DNA of 64,000 nt. Source: Vibrio intestinalis. Lineage in GTDB: Bacteria > Pseudomonadota > Gammaproteobacteria > Enterobacterales > Vibrionaceae. Shown here piece by piece: positions 8,585 through 17,744 of this stretch (its first letter is position 1; every line of letters begins with the position of its first letter). Where the stretch lies: positions 274,284 to 338,283 of the forward strand of contig NZ_JANAVY020000002.1 in assembly GCF_025195085.2 (NCBI RefSeq), read 5' to 3'. A model generated the notes under the pieces. That model saw only the letters and a program-made list of their open reading frames with translations. It had not been told where the DNA came from and searched no databases. The position numbers and the translations under genes were made by a program.

Positions 8585-10681
8585 CTAATTACCAACGGCT
8601 TGAACTATGCGTATCTGTTTCTCATCCGGTATCTCTTGATAAGAGAGTACGCGTAATGTTGGTATAGTATTTTTTACAAATTTGGCGAGTGTTGAGCGCA
8701 GCACACCTGACGTCAATAATACGGCTGGCTCACCTTTAAGCTCTTGCTCTTGAGTTGCTTGGCTGAGAGAGGTTTGTAATCTTTCCGCTAAGCCAGGTTC
8801 AATACCTGCAGATTCCCCGCCGGAAGCTTGCATTGTTTGATGCAAGATTTGTTCCAGTTCAGGGATAAGTGTAATCACTGGCAATTCTGGCTCTATACCA
8901 TTGATTTCTTGAACTATTAATCGTTTTAGAGAAATACGAACTGCTGCTGTAAGGATGTCGGGTTCTTGACTTTTGGCTGAGTACTCGGACAAAGTCTGAA
9001 CGATTGTACGAATATCGCGAATTGGCACCGCTTCATTTAGCAGGTTCTGCAGTACTTTCACTACCACACCCAATTGCAGCTGATCTGGTACAAAGTTCTC
9101 CACCAACTTCGGCGTGGTGCGGCCTAGCATTTCAAGCAGGTTCTGCACTTCTTCGTGGCCAATCAAGTGAGAGGCGTTGTTGGTCAGCAATTGGCTCAAA
9201 TGGGTTGCCAATACCGTCGAGGAATCAACCACTGTATAGCCGAGCGCTTGTGCATGTTCACGTTGCTCTTCACGAATCCAAACGGCTTCTAAGCCAAAGG
9301 CAGGGTCAATGGTCGGCTCACCTTCTACCATGCCATAAACTTGGCCAGGGTTAATCGCGAGCTCTTGATCTGGACGGATTTCCGCTTCGCCCACGGCAAC
9401 CCCCATCAAGGTAATGCGGTAGCTGTTTGGTGTCAGCTCTAAGTTATCGCGGATATGAACGGCTGGAATAAGGAAACCAAAATCTTGCGACAATTTCTTA
9501 CGCACGCCTTTAACGCGTTCAAGCAACTCGCCGCCTTGGTCACGGTCAACCAAAGGAATTAAACGATAGCCCACTTCAAGGCCAATAATATCGACGGGTT
9601 GAACGTCATCCCATGACAGCTCTTTCGGCGTACTTGGCTCTGCATCTTTGGTTGCCGGAAGATTGGTTTTTTCTTCACTCTGTTTTTTCTGTTTACGTGT
9701 AATCCAATAAGCACCGCCACCAGCTAATACCGCAAGCAGCAAAAACGCAAAGTGAGGCATACCCGGAACAATACCCATTACAAACAGGATCGCCGCTGTA
9801 ATCATCAATGCTTTCGGGTTATCAAACAGCTGGAACACAACTTGTTGTCCCATATCCTCATCGGTGTTTTGACGCGTCACCATAATCGCAGCGCCAATCG
9901 ACAGTAGTAAGGATGGGATCTGAGCAACCAAGCCATCACCAATGGTTAGCAAGGTATAGATTTGGATAGCCTCTGAGAAACCCAAATCATACTGAGCCAT
10001 ACCAATTGAAAGGCCGCCAATGATGTTGATAAACAGGATTAAAATACCGGCAATCGCATCGCCTTTTACAAATTTTGACGCACCATCCATCGAACCGTAG
10101 AAATCTGCTTCTTTGGTCACTTCTGAACGACGGGTACGCGCTTGGTCTTGATCAATCAGTCCTGCGTTCAAGTCCGCATCGATCGCCATCTGTTTACCCG
10201 GTAAGGCATCCAAGGTAAAACGCGCGCTTACTTCTGAAATACGCCCTGCACCTTTGGTCACAACCATGAAGTTAATGATCATCAAGATCATGAACACCAC
10301 AAGACCAACAGCGTAGTTACCACCGATAACAACGTTACCGAAGGCCTCAATCACGTTACCGGCCGCGCCTGAACCTTCATGACCATAAAGTAATACCACT
10401 CGAGTCGAAGCCACGTTCAAGGCCAGACGTAATAGTGTCGAAATAAGCAAAACCGTTGGGAAGGCAGCAAAATCGAGTGGACGACGGGTATAAACCGTTA
10501 CCAACAACACCACCATGGCTAAGGCAATGTTAAAGGTGAAGAACAAGTCGAGTAGAAACGCGGGAATAGGCAATACCACCATGGCCAGCGTTGCCAGCAC
10601 CATAACAGGTGCTCCAATAGCAGGCATAGCGCGTTGAGGTATTGGCGGTAATTTATCCGCAAATGGCAGAGAAAACTTCAT
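8585..10681 (-). CDS. flhA: FlhA, flagellar type III export gate protein
   Basis: A 698-residue membrane protein. The N-terminal half (about 20-330) holds about eight hydrophobic segments and the conserved cytoplasmic loop with KGAGRISEVSARFTLDALPG and GKQMAIDADLNAG. The C-terminal half is the nonameric cytosolic ring domain that docks chaperone-substrate complexes. It forms the export gate with FlhB, FliP, FliQ and FliR, all encoded at the other end of the window, so the export genes are split. A possible sigma-54 promoter lies 59 bp upstream. Confidence 0.97.
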   Translation of the reverse strand: MKFSLPFADKLPPIPQRAMPAIGAPVMVLATLAMVVLPIPAFLLDLFFTFNIALAMVVLLVTVYTRRPLDFAAFPTVLLISTLLRLALNVASTRVVLLYGHEGSGAAGNVIEAFGNVVIGGNYAVGLVVFMILMIINFMVVTKGAGRISEVSARFTLDALPGKQMAIDADLNAGLIDQDQARTRRSEVTKEADFYGSMDGASKFVKGDAIAGILILFINIIGGLSIGMAQYDLGFSEAIQIYTLLTIGDGLVAQIPSLLLSIGAAIMVTRQNTDEDMGQQVVFQLFDNPKALMITAAILFVMGIVPGMPHFAFLLLAVLAGGGAYWITRKQKKQSEEKTNLPATKDAEPSTPKELSWDDVQPVDIIGLEVGYRLIPLVDRDQGGELLERVKGVRKKLSQDFGFLIPAVHIRDNLELTPNSYRITLMGVAVGEAEIRPDQELAINPGQVYGMVEGEPTIDPAFGLEAVWIREEQREHAQALGYTVVDSSTVLATHLSQLLTNNASHLIGHEEVQNLLEMLGRTTPKLVENFVPDQLQLGVVVKVLQNLLNEAVPIRDIRTIVQTLSEYSAKSQEPDILTAAVRISLKRLIVQEINGIEPELPVITLIPELEQILHQTMQASGGESAGIEPGLAERLQTSLSQATQEQELKGEPAVLLTSGVLRSTLAKFVKNTIPTLRVLSYQEIPDEKQIRIVQAVGN

Positions 10682-10739
10682 ATATCAGAGGCTATAGAGA
10701 CTTAAGAAATAACAACTTGCACGAATATATGCTTCTGCA

Positions 10740-10755
10740 TGCAAATATTAGTCCA
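10740..10755 (-). promoter_or_regulatory. Candidate sigma-54 promoter of the flhA operon
   Basis: Read on the minus strand the sequence is TGGACTAATATTTGCA. It has the invariant GG and GC dinucleotides with exactly 10 bases between them and the TTGCA half of the consensus (TGGCAC-N5-TTGCW). The middle CAC is not conserved. It lies 59 bp before the flhA start. In Vibrio the flhA operon is under FlrA and sigma-54, so a site here is expected, but this assignment is by eye. Confidence 0.5.
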
Positions 10756-10797
10756 GTGCAAATGTCAATTTAATGGCATTCACACTGGTCGAGAGGC

Positions 10798-11262
10798 TTA
10801 TGGATTGATATTCCAAAGCAGCTCCCCTTTTCCGCTTACTGGATCATAGTCGATGCACGCTAAGCCGGAAGTTGGGAACATAGGCGGCGCAATATCAGCG
10901 ACCAACTCGGCCGTAAGATAGCCCACCAATGGAAGGTGTGAAACCAGCAATACAGATTCTAGTTTTTCCACTTCGATGATGGCATTAAGATAATCCACCA
11001 CATGAGGAGAGTCGCCATAAGGCGTAATGTCTGCGCACTCTTCAACGCTTAGCGCGTCAAAATGGGCTGAGATTTCTTGCCAAGTCTGCTGCGCACGCAG
11101 GTATGGGCTCACTAAAGCTTTATCAAATTTTGCTAGACCTTGCTTAACGCACGCTTCAGCAACCGCTTTTGATGCAGCACGACCAAATGGAGTCAGGGCT
11201 CGCTGCGCATCACTGTCAGCAAAATGCTCTGCTTCTCCGTGGCGCATAATCACAATTTTCAT
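10798..11262 (-). CDS. sixA: SixA, phosphohistidine phosphatase
   Basis: A 154-residue histidine-phosphatase-superfamily protein beginning MKIVIMRHGEAEH; the RHG motif at residues 7-9 contains the catalytic His8, and a second conserved His lies in LLVSHLPLVGYL. E. coli SixA dephosphorylates the Hpt domain of ArcB and also acts on the nitrogen PTS. The length matches SixA (about 160). It is on the same strand as flhA but separated by 116 bp containing the flhA promoter candidate, so it is probably transcribed separately. Confidence 0.9.
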   Translation of the reverse strand: MKIVIMRHGEAEHFADSDAQRALTPFGRAASKAVAEACVKQGLAKFDKALVSPYLRAQQTWQEISAHFDALSVEECADITPYGDSPHVVDYLNAIIEVEKLESVLLVSHLPLVGYLTAELVADIAPPMFPTSGLACIDYDPVSGKGELLWNINP

Positions 11263-11579
11263 ATTCTTATCCTGTTCACGCCACTAAAGCTGTGCCGCTT
11301 ACTATTTTTCTAACAATAATTATATCAAGTAACTTGCTAAAGACTCGGACTTTCTTAACAATCTTAAAGGCAACTAACGCTTTCGCAGGTCGTTTTACAA
11401 ATTCATTGACCTTTAGCAAAATACGATGCTTTGCTCATATTTCTCAAGGAGATAGTTTGCATGCCACGTTTTCCGGTTCATACTTAACGGATCTAGTCGA
11501 CTCTTTTATCAATGTCGCTGCAGTTCAAATACACACTAGATGGTCAACCTCTCTCTGCCCTTAATCTTGGAGATTCATT
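11263..11579. other. Intergenic region between sixA and the M16 peptidase gene
   Basis: 317 bp between two divergent genes, so it should hold promoters for both. The only distinctive element seen is a strong Shine-Dalgarno-like CAAGGAG at 11445-11451, nine bases before an ATG at 11461 that opens an eight-codon frame (MPRFPVHT, stop). A 90-codon open frame at 11292-11564 has no homology-like features and is not called. Confidence 0.5.
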
Positions 11580-14354
11580 GTGCATGTAAGCCCAAATGAC
11601 ACTAACCAATACCGCTACCTCACCCTAGATAACGGGCTGAAAGTGTTATTGATTCATGACCAACATGCGCAAAAATCTGCAGCAGCGCTCGCGGTTAACG
11701 TCGGCCACTTTGACGATCCGGACGATCGTCACGGAATGGCGCACTACCTAGAGCACATGTTGTTCTTAGGCACCGAGAAATACCCTAAAGTTGGCGAATT
11801 CCAAAGTTACATCAGTCAGCATGGCGGCAACAACAATGCTTGGACGGGTACAGAGCATACTTGTTATTTTTTCGACGTTGATCCAAAAGCGTTTGAATCA
11901 AGCCTAGACCGATTCTCACAATTCTTCTCAGCGCCTTTATTCAACGCTGAAGCATTAGACAAAGAAAGACAAGCGGTTGATTCTGAATACAAAATGAAGC
12001 TCAACGATGATTCTCGCCGTCTCTATCAAGTGCATAAAGAAGTCATCAACCCTGCCCATCCTTTTTCTAAATTTTCGGTTGGTAACCTTGAGACTTTGGG
12101 CGATCGCGGCGACGAATCAATCCGTCCAGAAATCATCGAATTCCATAAGCAGCATTACTCTGCCGATTTAATGACGATGGCCCTGCTTGGCCAGCACAGT
12201 TTGGATGAACTGGAAGCGTGGGCTCGTGACAAGTTCGAGCCAATAAAAAACTTATCGCTTTCTGGCAAAGAAATCACGGCCCCGTACAAAGATGAAAACT
12301 CGACTCAAATTCAGGTTGTGGTTGAGCCGATAAAAGAAATCCGCAAGCTGATCCTGACCTTCCCGATGCAGAGTGTTGATGGCTATTACCGCACTAAACC
12401 CCTCTCCTATTTCGCGCACCTTATGGGCTATGAGGGTGATGGCAGCTTAATGCTAGCGCTCAAAGACAAAGGGTGGATTACTTCCCTTTCAGCCGGTGGT
12501 GGCGTCAGTGGCAGCAACTATCGTGAATTCACTGTAAGTTGCACATTAACACCCGATGGTATCGAGCATACCGATGACATTATTCAGGCGGTATTCCACT
12601 ACATTAAGCTAGTGAAAGAGCAAGGCTACGATGAGTGGCGCTACCTTGAAAAGCAAGCGGTGCTTGAATCGGCGTTTCGTTTTCAAGAGCCGACGCGGCC
12701 GATGGATCTAGTCAGCCATATTGTCATCAACATGCAGCACTACTCCAGTGAAGATACCATCTATGGTGACTTCATGATGGAAGAATACCAACCGAATGTT
12801 CTACAGCAAATGGCCGAGCACTTCAGCGTTGAAAACTTGCGCGTGACCCTTATTGCCAAAGGGCTTGACTACGATAAACAGGCCAATTGGTATTTCACGC
12901 CCTATTCGGTCGCCCCTTTAAGCGAAGCGCAAGTTGCTAAATTCAACACTGACAGCGACATTAATGTGCACCTTCCCGAGCGCAACCCGTTTATTTGCTA
13001 TGACTTAACCCCGCAAGCACTAGAAGCTAAACATACTGAACCGCAGGTGATTGAAGAGTTACCCGGATTCAAACTATGGCACTTGCAAGACCATCAGTTC
13101 CGCGTACCTAAAGGGGTCATTTACGTTGCGATTGATAGCCCTCATTCGGTGGCAAATCCAACCAACATCGTAAAAACTCGTCTCTGCGTAGAGATGTTTC
13201 TTGATGCACTGGCCAAAGAAACCTACCAAGCGGAAATCGCAGGTATGGGCTACAACTTATACGCTCACCAAGGTGGGGTTACATTGACCATCTCGGGCTT
13301 TAGTCAAAAGCAGCCTGAATTGATGAAGATGATTTTGTCGCGCTTTGCTAACCGCGAATTTAGCGAGAAACGCTTCAATACCATCAAGACTCAGTTACTA
13401 AGAAACTGGCGCAATGCGGCGCAAGATAGACCTATGTCTCAGCTATTCAACGCCATGACAGGTATTTTGCAACCTAACAATCCACCTTATGCAGCTCTGA
13501 TAGAAGCACTTGAAGACATCGAAGTCGACTCTCTGGCTAACTTTGTGCAAGCCATTCTCGCTGAATTGCATGTTGAAATGTTTGTTTATGGCGACTGGAC
13601 CAAGAAAGACGCACTTGAGATGGGTAACACGCTCAAAGAAGCGTTACGGGTAAACAATCAGCAATACGAAGAGGCACTTCGTCCACTCGTCATGCTGGGT
13701 AAGAACGGCACGTTCCAAAGAGACATCGCTTGTGATCAAGAAGACTCAGCAATTGTTCTTTACTATCAATGTGACGATACCGAAGCCAAAAGCATTGCGC
13801 TCTATTCGCTCGCCAATCACCTGATGTCTGCAACCTTCTTCCATGAAATAAGAACTAAGCAGCAACTGGGCTACATGGTCGGCACAGGTAATTTACCCCT
13901 CAATAAGCACCCCGGTATTGTTTTGTATGTGCAATCGCCAAACGCTGCGCCTGTCGACTTAATCAGCTCAATTGATGAGTTCTTAAATGCATTTTACATG
14001 GTGCTGCTTGAGCTCAATGAATACCAATGGCACAGCAGTAAACGGGGATTGTGGAACCAAATTTCAACGCCAGACACAACGCTACGCGGCCGCGCACAAA
14101 GGCTTTGGGTCGCCATCGGTAACAAAGATATCAACTTTGACCAAAGGCAGCGCGTATTGGCCGAGCTTAAAAAACTGACCCGCAGTGACATGATTCGCTT
14201 CGTGGTGAACGAGCTGAAACCGCGTACCGCCAACCGCCTAATTATGCACACCAAAGGTAATGCGCATAGTGAGGCCGAGCCATTACGACTCGGCCAAGAA
14301 ATTGGCTCAATTGAAGAGTTTCAACTAAGACCGAAAGATATTGAATTGGGCTAA
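11580..14354 (+). CDS. M16 (insulinase/pitrilysin) family zinc metallopeptidase
   Basis: A 924-residue protein of pitrilysin size. The inverted zinc motif HYLEH (HxxEH, about residues 55-59) followed downstream by a conserved Glu in the DKERQAVDSEYKMK segment defines M16. The first, catalytic M16 domain is followed by inactive M16-like domains, including a middle segment with RTKQQLGYMV characteristic of the insulinase group. The start is GTG at 11580, preceded by TTGGAG. No signal peptide is evident, unlike E. coli PtrA, so a cytoplasmic peptide-degrading role is inferred. It converges on yecM, leaving only 7 bp between the stops and no hairpin. Confidence 0.9.
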   Translation: MHVSPNDTNQYRYLTLDNGLKVLLIHDQHAQKSAAALAVNVGHFDDPDDRHGMAHYLEHMLFLGTEKYPKVGEFQSYISQHGGNNNAWTGTEHTCYFFDVDPKAFESSLDRFSQFFSAPLFNAEALDKERQAVDSEYKMKLNDDSRRLYQVHKEVINPAHPFSKFSVGNLETLGDRGDESIRPEIIEFHKQHYSADLMTMALLGQHSLDELEAWARDKFEPIKNLSLSGKEITAPYKDENSTQIQVVVEPIKEIRKLILTFPMQSVDGYYRTKPLSYFAHLMGYEGDGSLMLALKDKGWITSLSAGGGVSGSNYREFTVSCTLTPDGIEHTDDIIQAVFHYIKLVKEQGYDEWRYLEKQAVLESAFRFQEPTRPMDLVSHIVINMQHYSSEDTIYGDFMMEEYQPNVLQQMAEHFSVENLRVTLIAKGLDYDKQANWYFTPYSVAPLSEAQVAKFNTDSDINVHLPERNPFICYDLTPQALEAKHTEPQVIEELPGFKLWHLQDHQFRVPKGVIYVAIDSPHSVANPTNIVKTRLCVEMFLDALAKETYQAEIAGMGYNLYAHQGGVTLTISGFSQKQPELMKMILSRFANREFSEKRFNTIKTQLLRNWRNAAQDRPMSQLFNAMTGILQPNNPPYAALIEALEDIEVDSLANFVQAILAELHVEMFVYGDWTKKDALEMGNTLKEALRVNNQQYEEALRPLVMLGKNGTFQRDIACDQEDSAIVLYYQCDDTEAKSIALYSLANHLMSATFFHEIRTKQQLGYMVGTGNLPLNKHPGIVLYVQSPNAAPVDLISSIDEFLNAFYMVLLELNEYQWHSSKRGLWNQISTPDTTLRGRAQRLWVAIGNKDINFDQRQRVLAELKKLTRSDMIRFVVNELKPRTANRLIMHTKGNAHSEAEPLRLGQEIGSIEEFQLRPKDIELG

Positions 14355-14361
14355 ATGACCA

Positions 14362-14955
14362 TTACGCCGATTGTTCTGACTCAACAATCGCTTTTAACGG
14401 ATGTGGGTGGAGCTTAATGCACACCCCTTGATACTTAAACGCGACTGTTGGGTTATTCAATCGCTCACCTTCCCCTTTCGGGCTTGAGAGTTTGACCTTC
14501 ACGCCTTTCTCCAGCAATGCATCCCAGTTATTCGCTAACTCAGGGAACAACTGCTTAATATCCGCTAAATAGTCCTCAGCCGTTTGCGCTTGAGAAGGAA
14601 TGACAAACTCAACATGCTCCCAAGATTGTTCAGGATAAAGCTTACCCGGCGCAGGATACGGCAGCTCCAAACATTCAATTAACCACTCTTTTGCCACCAA
14701 TAGCTGATTAAACAGCAAAACGATAATCGGCCTGCCGTTTATTTGAGCATTTGAGATCTCTTTACCGTGAGATAACCATGCATCATGAGCTTGTTCTGCC
14801 AGTTGCCAATCGTTGATTCTCAGCGCGATATGATCCGCTTGATAAGGCTGTAGATTAATATGCAAAACTTCGCTTAATTGTTGAATTTTATGCATAAAGA
14901 ATTCAAGTTTCGATTTAAGCTGTTCCGGCAACAATTCAGCATTTTCCAGTGACAT
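14362..14955 (-). CDS. yecM: YecM family protein (VOC-like metal-binding fold)
   Basis: A 197-residue protein resembling E. coli YecM: DHIALRIND near residues 41-49, then LPYPAPGK and EHVEFVIP, with a C-terminal NPTVAFKY...CIKLHPHPL segment. The E. coli protein has a glyoxalase/VOC-like fold with a putative metal site, but its reaction is unknown, so none is assigned. It is a single gene, divergent from argS across about 250 bp. Confidence 0.85.
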   Translation of the reverse strand: MSLENAELLPEQLKSKLEFFMHKIQQLSEVLHINLQPYQADHIALRINDWQLAEQAHDAWLSHGKEISNAQINGRPIIVLLFNQLLVAKEWLIECLELPYPAPGKLYPEQSWEHVEFVIPSQAQTAEDYLADIKQLFPELANNWDALLEKGVKVKLSSPKGEGERLNNPTVAFKYQGVCIKLHPHPLKAIVESEQSA

Positions 14956-15204
14956 GACGTTTTTTCCTCATCCAAAACGTTGATTTTTCCCTAATACTAA
15001 CAAGATCATCACGAAAAGTAGAAAAATACCCATATTACTCCCTATATGCCAAGCAAGAAAATTGGTATTATGAGCGTCAATTTCTGAACTCGACACGGTC
15101 TGACAAAACTGTCGCAGGATGAATATTATTCAATCGAATATTTATCTTTCCTCCGCGAAAATCTTGCAGATCGACACAATTCCCAAGAATTGAAGGAAGC
15201 GCGT

Positions 15205-16938
15205 GTGAATATTCAAGCACTTATTAACGATAAAGTATCTCAGGCTCTAGAAGCCGCTGGCGCACCTGCAGGCAGCCCTGCAGCGGTTCGCCAATCAGCG
15301 AAACCACAATTTGGTGATTACCAAGCAAACGGCGTAATGGGCGTTGCGAAAAAGCTAGGTACTAACCCTCGAGAATTCGCACAAAAAGTTCTAGACGTTC
15401 TAGACCTTGAAGGCATTGCAAGCAAAACTGAAATTGCAGGCCCTGGCTTTATCAATATCTTCCTAAGCGAAGAGTTTCTAGCGAAACAAGCAGAAGCAGC
15501 ACTAGCAGATGCACGCCTTGGCGTAACCGCTGAAGAGCAAAAGACCATCGTTGCTGACTACTCTGCACCTAACGTTGCAAAAGAAATGCACGTTGGTCAC
15601 CTGCGTTCAACCATCATCGGTGATGCGGTAGTACGTACTCTAGAATTCTTGGGCCACAAAGTTGTCCGTGCTAACCACATCGGTGACTGGGGTACTCAGT
15701 TCGGTATGCTTATAGCAAACCTTGAGCGTGTACAGCAAGAGTCTGGTGAAGTTTCAATGGAACTTTCAGACCTTGAAGCTTTCTACCGTGAATCTAAAAA
15801 GTTCTACGACGAAGATGAAGAGTTCGCAGCTAAAGCACGTAACTACGTTGTAAAACTGCAAGGCGGCGACGAGTACTGCGCAGAAATGTGGAAGAAGCTT
15901 GTTGACGTAACTATGGTTCAAAACCAGCGTAACTACGACCGTCTAAACGTTTCTCTAACTCGTGACGACGTAATGGGCGAAAGTATGTACAACGACATGC
16001 TGCCACCTATCGTTGCAGACCTAAAAGAGAAAGGCATCGCTCAAGAAGATGATGGCGCTCAAGTTGTGTTCCTAGAAGAGTACAAAAACAAAGACGGCGA
16101 AGCGATGGGTGTAATCATCCAAAAACGCGACGGCGGCTTCTTGTACACAACAACGGATATCGCATGTGCGAAATACCGTTACGAAACACTAGGCGCAGAC
16201 CGCGTACTTTACTTCATCGACTCTCGTCAGCACCAACACTTAATGCAAGCATGGTCTATCGTGCGTAAAGCGGGTTACGTGCCAGAGGAAGTGACTCTTG
16301 AGCACCACGCATTCGGTATGATGCTAGGTAAAGATGGCCGTCCATTTAAGACTCGTGCGGGTGGTACTGTTCGTCTTGCTGATCTTCTTGATGAAGCAGA
16401 AGAGCGCGCAATCAAGCTAATCGAATCGAAGAACCCAGATCTCGCTGCTGAAGAGAAAGCGAAGATCGCGACAACAGTTGCAATGGCAGCCGTTAAGTAC
16501 GCTGACCTTTCTAAGCACCGTACTACTGACTACATCTTCGACTGGGACAACATGCTGGCATTTGAGGGCAACACAGCGCCTTACATGCAGTATGCTTACA
16601 CTCGTGTTGCTTCTATCTTCGCGAAAGCAGGTATCTCTATGGATAACCTAGCTGGCGAAATCAAAGTAACAGACGAGAAAGAGAAAGCGCTAATCGCTAA
16701 ACTTCTTCAGTTTGAAGAAGCAGTGCAGTCTGTTGCTCGCGAAGGTCAACCACATATCATGTGTAGCTACCTATTCGAACTTGCAGGCCAATTCTCTAGC
16801 TTCTACGAAGCGTGCCCAATCTTGAACAACGAAGATGAAGGCGTTAAGCAAAGCCGTCTGAAACTAGCAGCACTGACTGCAAAGACAATTCAGCAAGGCC
16901 TAAGCCTACTAGGTATCGATACGCTTGAGCGTATGTAA
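15205..16938 (+). CDS. argS: Arginyl-tRNA synthetase
   Basis: Class I synthetase charging tRNA-Arg. The N-terminal additional domain (about 1-110) is followed by the catalytic Rossmann core with the HIGH-type motif HVGHLRS (about 126-132), FDWDN and the [18 protein letters not shown] stretch, then the DALR anticodon-binding domain ending [13 protein letters not shown]. The longest frame begins at a TTG at 15190, but GTG at 15205 is chosen: it gives the usual 577 residues starting MNIQALI, and the AAGGAAG ribosome-binding site (15193-15199) sits inside the extension. A hairpin terminator follows. Confidence 0.98.
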   Translation: MNIQALINDKVSQALEAAGAPAGSPAAVRQSAKPQFGDYQANGVMGVAKKLGTNPREFAQKVLDVLDLEGIASKTEIAGPGFINIFLSEEFLAKQAEAALADARLGVTAEEQKTIVADYSAPNVAKEMHVGHLRSTIIGDAVVRTLEFLGHKVVRANHIGDWGTQFGMLIANLERVQQESGEVSMELSDLEAFYRESKKFYDEDEEFAAKARNYVVKLQGGDEYCAEMWKKLVDVTMVQNQRNYDRLNVSLTRDDVMGESMYNDMLPPIVADLKEKGIAQEDDGAQVVFLEEYKNKDGEAMGVIIQKRDGGFLYTTTDIACAKYRYETLGADRVLYFIDSRQHQHLMQAWSIVRKAGYVPEEVTLEHHAFGMMLGKDGRPFKTRAGGTVRLADLLDEAEERAIKLIESKNPDLAAEEKAKIATTVAMAAVKYADLSKHRTTDYIFDWDNMLAFEGNTAPYMQYAYTRVASIFAKAGISMDNLAGEIKVTDEKEKALIAKLLQFEEAVQSVAREGQPHIMCSYLFELAGQFSSFYEACPILNNEDEGVKQSRLKLAALTAKTIQQGLSLLGIDTLERM

Positions 16939-16965
16939 TCTAAACACTTAGTGAAACAGAAAAGC

Positions 16966-16996
16966 AAAAAGGTTGATGTGAAAGCATCAACCTTTT
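16966..16996 (+). terminator. Rho-independent terminator after argS
   Basis: Hairpin GGTTGATG (16971-16978), loop TGAAAG, CATCAACC (16985-16992), followed by TTTT and preceded by an A run. It lies 30 bp after the argS stop and 34 bp before the HIT gene. Confidence 0.85.
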
Positions 16997-17029
16997 ATTT
17001 TGGGTATTATTTAGTTTGGAATAACCGTA

Positions 17030-17458
17030 ATGAGTTTTGAACTTCATCCTCAGCTTGCCAAAGACACCACTGTAATTGGCCACTTCCCGCTTTGTGTAGC
17101 ACTACTGCACAAAGACAATGCAATGCCTTGGGTCATCTTAGTACCAAAGCGTGAAAACCTTAAAGAGCTGCACCACTTGCCAATGCAAGAGCAGCAACAG
17201 TTCCTGTTAGAATCTCAAGCTGTAAGCCAAGCATTAGAAGCAACCTTTCAGCCAGACAAGCTAAACCTTGGCGCGTTGGGCAACATGGTGCCTCAACTGC
17301 ATATTCATCATATTGCTCGCTTTAAAGATGACGTAGCTTGGCCAGGGCCTGTATGGGGCAACACCAAAAGTGAATTCCGCAGCGATGAAGAGCAGCAAGC
17401 GCTACAAACCCGTATTGGGAATGTGCTTGGCTTAAGCTCTTTGTTCAGCAAAGCTTAA
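17030..17458 (+). CDS. HIT-family protein
   Basis: A 142-residue histidine-triad protein. The motif appears as QLHIHHIAR (about 86-94), with the first hydrophobic strands WVILVPKRENLKELHHL upstream as in the family. HIT proteins are nucleotide hydrolases or transferases; members of this bacterial branch are not functionally defined. It is a single gene between two terminators. Confidence 0.88.
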   Translation: MSFELHPQLAKDTTVIGHFPLCVALLHKDNAMPWVILVPKRENLKELHHLPMQEQQQFLLESQAVSQALEATFQPDKLNLGALGNMVPQLHIHHIARFKDDVAWPGPVWGNTKSEFRSDEEQQALQTRIGNVLGLSSLFSKA

Positions 17459-17472
17459 TCCGCCGATATAAA

Positions 17473-17505
17473 AACGCCACTCAATTGAGTGGCGTTCTTG
17501 TTTTT
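17473..17505. terminator. Bidirectional terminator between the HIT gene and feoC
   Basis: Perfect 24-bp palindrome AACGCCACTCAA/TTGAGTGGCGTT (17473-17496), with a T-rich tail on the plus side and an A-rich flank (T run on minus) on the other. It serves the two convergent genes. Confidence 0.9.
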
Positions 17506-17513
17506 AGCGCTTG

Positions 17514-17744
17514 CTACATGGTGACGGTCACCGATAAAGCATCTTGCTTATTAGTCGCATAGCGAACGCGAGTGATCTTCTGAGCTTTATTGGTATCAAT
17601 CATACGAGAAATCATCCCTTTACGAATCCACACCGACAACATGGCATCGACACCGTCTTCGCTCATGGCAAACTTCTTCGCTAACTCACTACGAGTTGCG
17701 CTACCTTGAGTATCAATATGTTGCTTTAACTCAGCGAGAATCAT
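17514..17744 (-). CDS. feoC: FeoC-like winged-helix protein
   Basis: A 76-residue small winged-helix protein (MILAELKQHIDTQGSATRSE...). It overlaps the feoB stop by 4 bp, the typical position of feoC. FeoC proteins associate with FeoB and influence its complex or stability. The usual cluster of cysteines proposed to bind an Fe-S cluster is absent: no cysteine occurs in the whole protein, as in other Vibrio FeoC. Confidence 0.88.
   Translation of the reverse strand: MILAELKQHIDTQGSATRSELAKKFAMSEDGVDAMLSVWIRKGMISRMIDTNKAQKITRVRYATNKQDALSVTVTM

Noticed and set aside
11292..11564. 90-residue plus-strand open frame between sixA and the M16 peptidase
   Set aside because: No ribosome-binding site, no recognisable pattern, and it fills a divergent promoter region.
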